A stretch of 12,767 nucleotides of DNA from Chlamydiota bacterium (lineage in GTDB: Bacteria > Chlamydiota > Chlamydiia > Chlamydiales > SLFE01). How positions within the stretch are numbered: the stretch's first letter is position 1; every line of letters starts with the position of its first letter. The stretch lies in contig JAAKFL010000033.1 of the NCBI GenBank assembly GCA_011065065.1, forward strand, positions 1-12,767. Direction: 5' to 3'. The notes under the pieces are model-generated. The model did not search any database, had not been told where the DNA came from, and saw only the letters and a list, made by a program, of their open reading frames with translations. Positions 11,148-12,767 of the stretch are shown piece after piece. The position numbers and the translations under genes are program-made.

Positions 11148-12439
11148 TCTTTTGTTGTATCCTCTTCTAATATTCGTTTCATGACCAGAGACTCCAAGTT
11201 AACTTTGTCACTCGTTCCTGCATCCATATCCTTGAGATCTGCCATTCCTGATTCCAGCTCGTTATCTCCGATGACCAATACATGTCGCGCTTTGACCTGA
11301 TTGGCAAGCTGCATCGCTTTGCCTACTTTGCGCCCAGTATAGTCCATTTGTGCCGAAATGCCATTGTCTCTTAATTGATGAAGCAGTTTGAAACTGTACG
11401 ACGAAGCAGCTTCTCCTATTGGGATAATAAAAACCATAGGCCGGTGTTCCTCAGGAATTGAACATTTCTGATGGATCATTGCCTGGATAATCCGTTCTAT
11501 TCCCGATCCAAAACCTGAAGCAGGGATATCAGGGCCTCCCATCATCTTCAAAAGACCGTCATATCTTCCTCCGCCTCCCAGACTGCTTTGAGCTCCAAGT
11601 CCAGAAGTCATCACTTCAAAAACCATTTCGTTGTAATAATCAAGCCCTCGTACCAATAATGGATTCACAGAAAAGGGGATCCCAATCGCTGTTAACAAAT
11701 CTTTCACTTTTTCAAAGTGTTGCTGATTTTCCTCAGTAATGAAATCCAGGATAGGGGGCGCATTCTTCACAATTTTGATGTCTTGAGGTTCTTTTGAATC
11801 AAGGATGCGAAGGGGATTTGTCTCAAATCGTTTTTGACTATCTTGCGACAATTCAGTCAAGTGAGGTTGTAAATAAGATTTCAAAGATTCTTCGAATTTG
11901 TCCCGAACAGATTTATCACCAATGCAGTTAATCTGTACATCCAGCCCATTCATCCCAAGCCTTTGCAATAAAGAATAAAGGACCGCGATCACCTCGACAT
12001 CTTGTCCCGGAGAGCGATTCCCAATCGCCTCAATCCCAAATTGGTGGTGCTGTCGATAACGACCCGCCTGAGGGCGATTGTATCGAAACATGGGGCCTAT
12101 ATAAAAGAATTTTTGGTTTTGTCCCTGATTGAGAAGGCCATGTTCGATAAAAGCTCGCATCACAGGGGCGGTACCTTCAGGACGAAGTGCCAATAATCGT
12201 TCCCCTTTATCTTGAAATAGATACATTTCTTTTGAAACGATATCAGTTGTTTCCCCGACACTCCTTAGGAATAAATCGGCCTTTTCGAAAACCGGAGTCC
12301 GTATTTCACGGTAACCAAATTCCAGAGCGATTTGGCGAATGACTGACTCTACATAGTTCCATATGTGCGAACAGCGCCAGAGCTCCTTCGAATCTTCAGG
12401 TAAAATGTCAAATACACCCGGTGGAATTTGATACTTCAT
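11144..12439 (-). CDS. hisS: Histidyl-tRNA synthetase
   Basis: This is a class II synthetase that attaches histidine to its tRNA. From the chosen ATG (431 residues, normal length) the core includes RPEGTAP (86-92), motif 2 with GPMFRYNRPQAGRYRQHHQF, the histidine-specific LVRGLDYYNE loop (262-271), GGGGRYDGL and motif 3 GFGSGIERI (309-317). The C-terminal anticodon domain runs from about 334. The frame extends 11 codons further to a TTG at 12472, but the ATG at 12439 has GGAG 5 bases upstream and gives MKYQIPPGVFDILPED, the standard N-terminus. aspS follows with a 4-bp ATGA overlap; the hisS-aspS pairing is, from memory, shared with Chlamydia. The split palindrome and inserted element lie about 70 bp upstream of its start. 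Confidence 0.97.
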   Translation of the reverse strand: MKYQIPPGVFDILPEDSKELWRCSHIWNYVESVIRQIALEFGYREIRTPVFEKADLFLRSVGETTDIVSKEMYLFQDKGERLLALRPEGTAPVMRAFIEHGLLNQGQNQKFFYIGPMFRYNRPQAGRYRQHHQFGIEAIGNRSPGQDVEVIAVLYSLLQRLGMNGLDVQINCIGDKSVRDKFEESLKSYLQPHLTELSQDSQKRFETNPLRILDSKEPQDIKIVKNAPPILDFITEENQQHFEKVKDLLTAIGIPFSVNPLLVRGLDYYNEMVFEVMTSGLGAQSSLGGGGRYDGLLKMMGGPDIPASGFGSGIERIIQAMIHQKCSIPEEHRPMVFIIPIGEAASSYSFKLLHQLRDNGISAQMDYTGRKVGKAMQLANQVKARHVLVIGDNELESGMADLKDMDAGTSDKVNLESLVMKRILEEDTTKE

Positions 12440-12505
12440 GCCGTCTCCATAAAAGTAATCCAAAGAGCTCAATTCTATCGAAAAAGGAATTAATAATAAA
12501 GTCAG

Positions 12506-12767
12506 TTTTTGGAGTGCGCAGGCAAGCCCTTACAATTTAACACATCTTTTTTCAAGTCGGATATAAAAAATCACCACAGAGATCACAGAGCACACAGAGT
12601 TAGTGATTTAATTTGTCAATTATTTACATTTATCATGGAAAATTCACGAAAAATTTATGGTGTAAAATTCTTCTTATTTAATTTCTCAACTCTGTGTCTC
12701 GGTGATCTCTGTGGTGATTTTTTGTTGTCAATCAAAAGATGTGTAGAATTGTAAGGGCAAGCCTGCG
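12506..12767. repeat. Second copy of the GGAGTGCGCAGGC palindrome, split by an insertion
   Basis: The left half (12506-12528: TTTTT, GGAGTGCGCAGGC, AAGCC) is identical to 106-128. The palindrome then breaks off and resumes at 12756 as GGCAAGCCTGCG, running off the window edge. Removing 12529-12763, the insert plus one duplicated GGCAAGCC, restores the sequence seen at 106-133 exactly. Confidence 0.85.
12529..12755. mobile_element. 227-bp MITE-like element with terminal inverted repeats and 8-bp target duplication
   Basis: The ends, CTTACAATTTAACACATCTT plus TT and its counterpart, are inverted repeats matching at 20 of 22 positions. GGCAAGCC flanks both sides (12521-12528 and 12756-12763), as expected of a target duplication; because the flank is itself nearly palindromic the true duplication could be 4-8 bp. 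Inside, a second inverted repeat (12565-12601 with 12688-12723) has arms of ACCACAGAGATCAC-type words with one mismatch and one indel. The centre is AT-rich with no gene; the one open frame across it is an artefact of the repeat. No transposase is encoded, so mobilisation would require one elsewhere. Confidence 0.8.

Noticed and set aside
12440..12472. Longer hisS starting at TTG
   Set aside because: The ATG at 12439 has a GGAG site and gives the standard HisRS N-terminus.
12509..12754. 81-codon plus-strand open frame at the right edge
   Set aside because: It runs through the terminal and internal inverted repeats of the inserted element; its HHRDHRAHR-like translation is produced by the ACCACAGAG repeat. 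No ribosome binding site.
1..12767. CRISPR arrays, tRNA or rRNA genes
   Set aside because: I saw no regularly spaced direct repeats with unique spacers and no cloverleaf or rRNA-like segments; all repeats found are inverted and dispersed.

Overview
The window looks like a chromosomal piece from a member of the Chlamydiae, most likely an environmental, amoeba-associated lineage rather than the genus Chlamydia. I infer this from gene order and protein features; I ran no database search. From memory, Chlamydia trachomatis carries ptsN-ptsN-dut-accD-sodM with hemC close by, and separately trxA-spoU-mip-aspS-hisS. Both blocks are present here side by side. Three further features fit: an EIIA-Ntr protein with an N-terminal DNA-binding domain, a short HemC lacking the usual third domain, and an AspRS with the residues of a non-discriminating enzyme. 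A leucine-rich-repeat protein and an Inc-like protein with proline-rich and coiled-coil regions fit a host-associated lifestyle.

Layout. Positions 1-234 hold no gene I can name, but contain a perfect palindrome and half of a second repeat. From 6738 down to 235 all genes lie on the minus strand: a 525-residue Inc-like candidate effector, hemC and hemD (overlapping), sodA, accD, dut, ptsN, and ptsN with a helix-turn-helix. From 7055 the plus strand carries trxA and a 112-residue membrane protein. trmL (minus) converges on the latter at a shared terminator. An LRR gene (plus) then converges on the hisS-aspS operon (minus), whose two genes overlap by ATGA. The right edge is a copy of the left-edge palindrome split by a 227-bp element with terminal inverted repeats.

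How the genes relate. The housekeeping set covers nucleotide hygiene (dut), fatty acid initiation (accD), oxidative defence and thiol redox (sodA, trxA), tetrapyrrole synthesis (hemC, hemD), translation (trmL, aspS, hisS) and phosphotransfer-type regulation (two ptsN). Three genes (525, 112 and 214 residues) have no housekeeping assignment and resemble host-interaction proteins.

The most striking non-coding content is at least five kinds of long inverted repeat, each at a gene boundary. Most have arms built of short repeated words (CGCGAAGAT, CGCAAAGA, ATCCTGTC, ACCACAGAG). The most interesting protein is the 525-residue one: its C-terminus resembles, by eye, the actin-binding and Arp2/3-binding ends of WASP-family proteins. 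That is a hypothesis from motif reading only.
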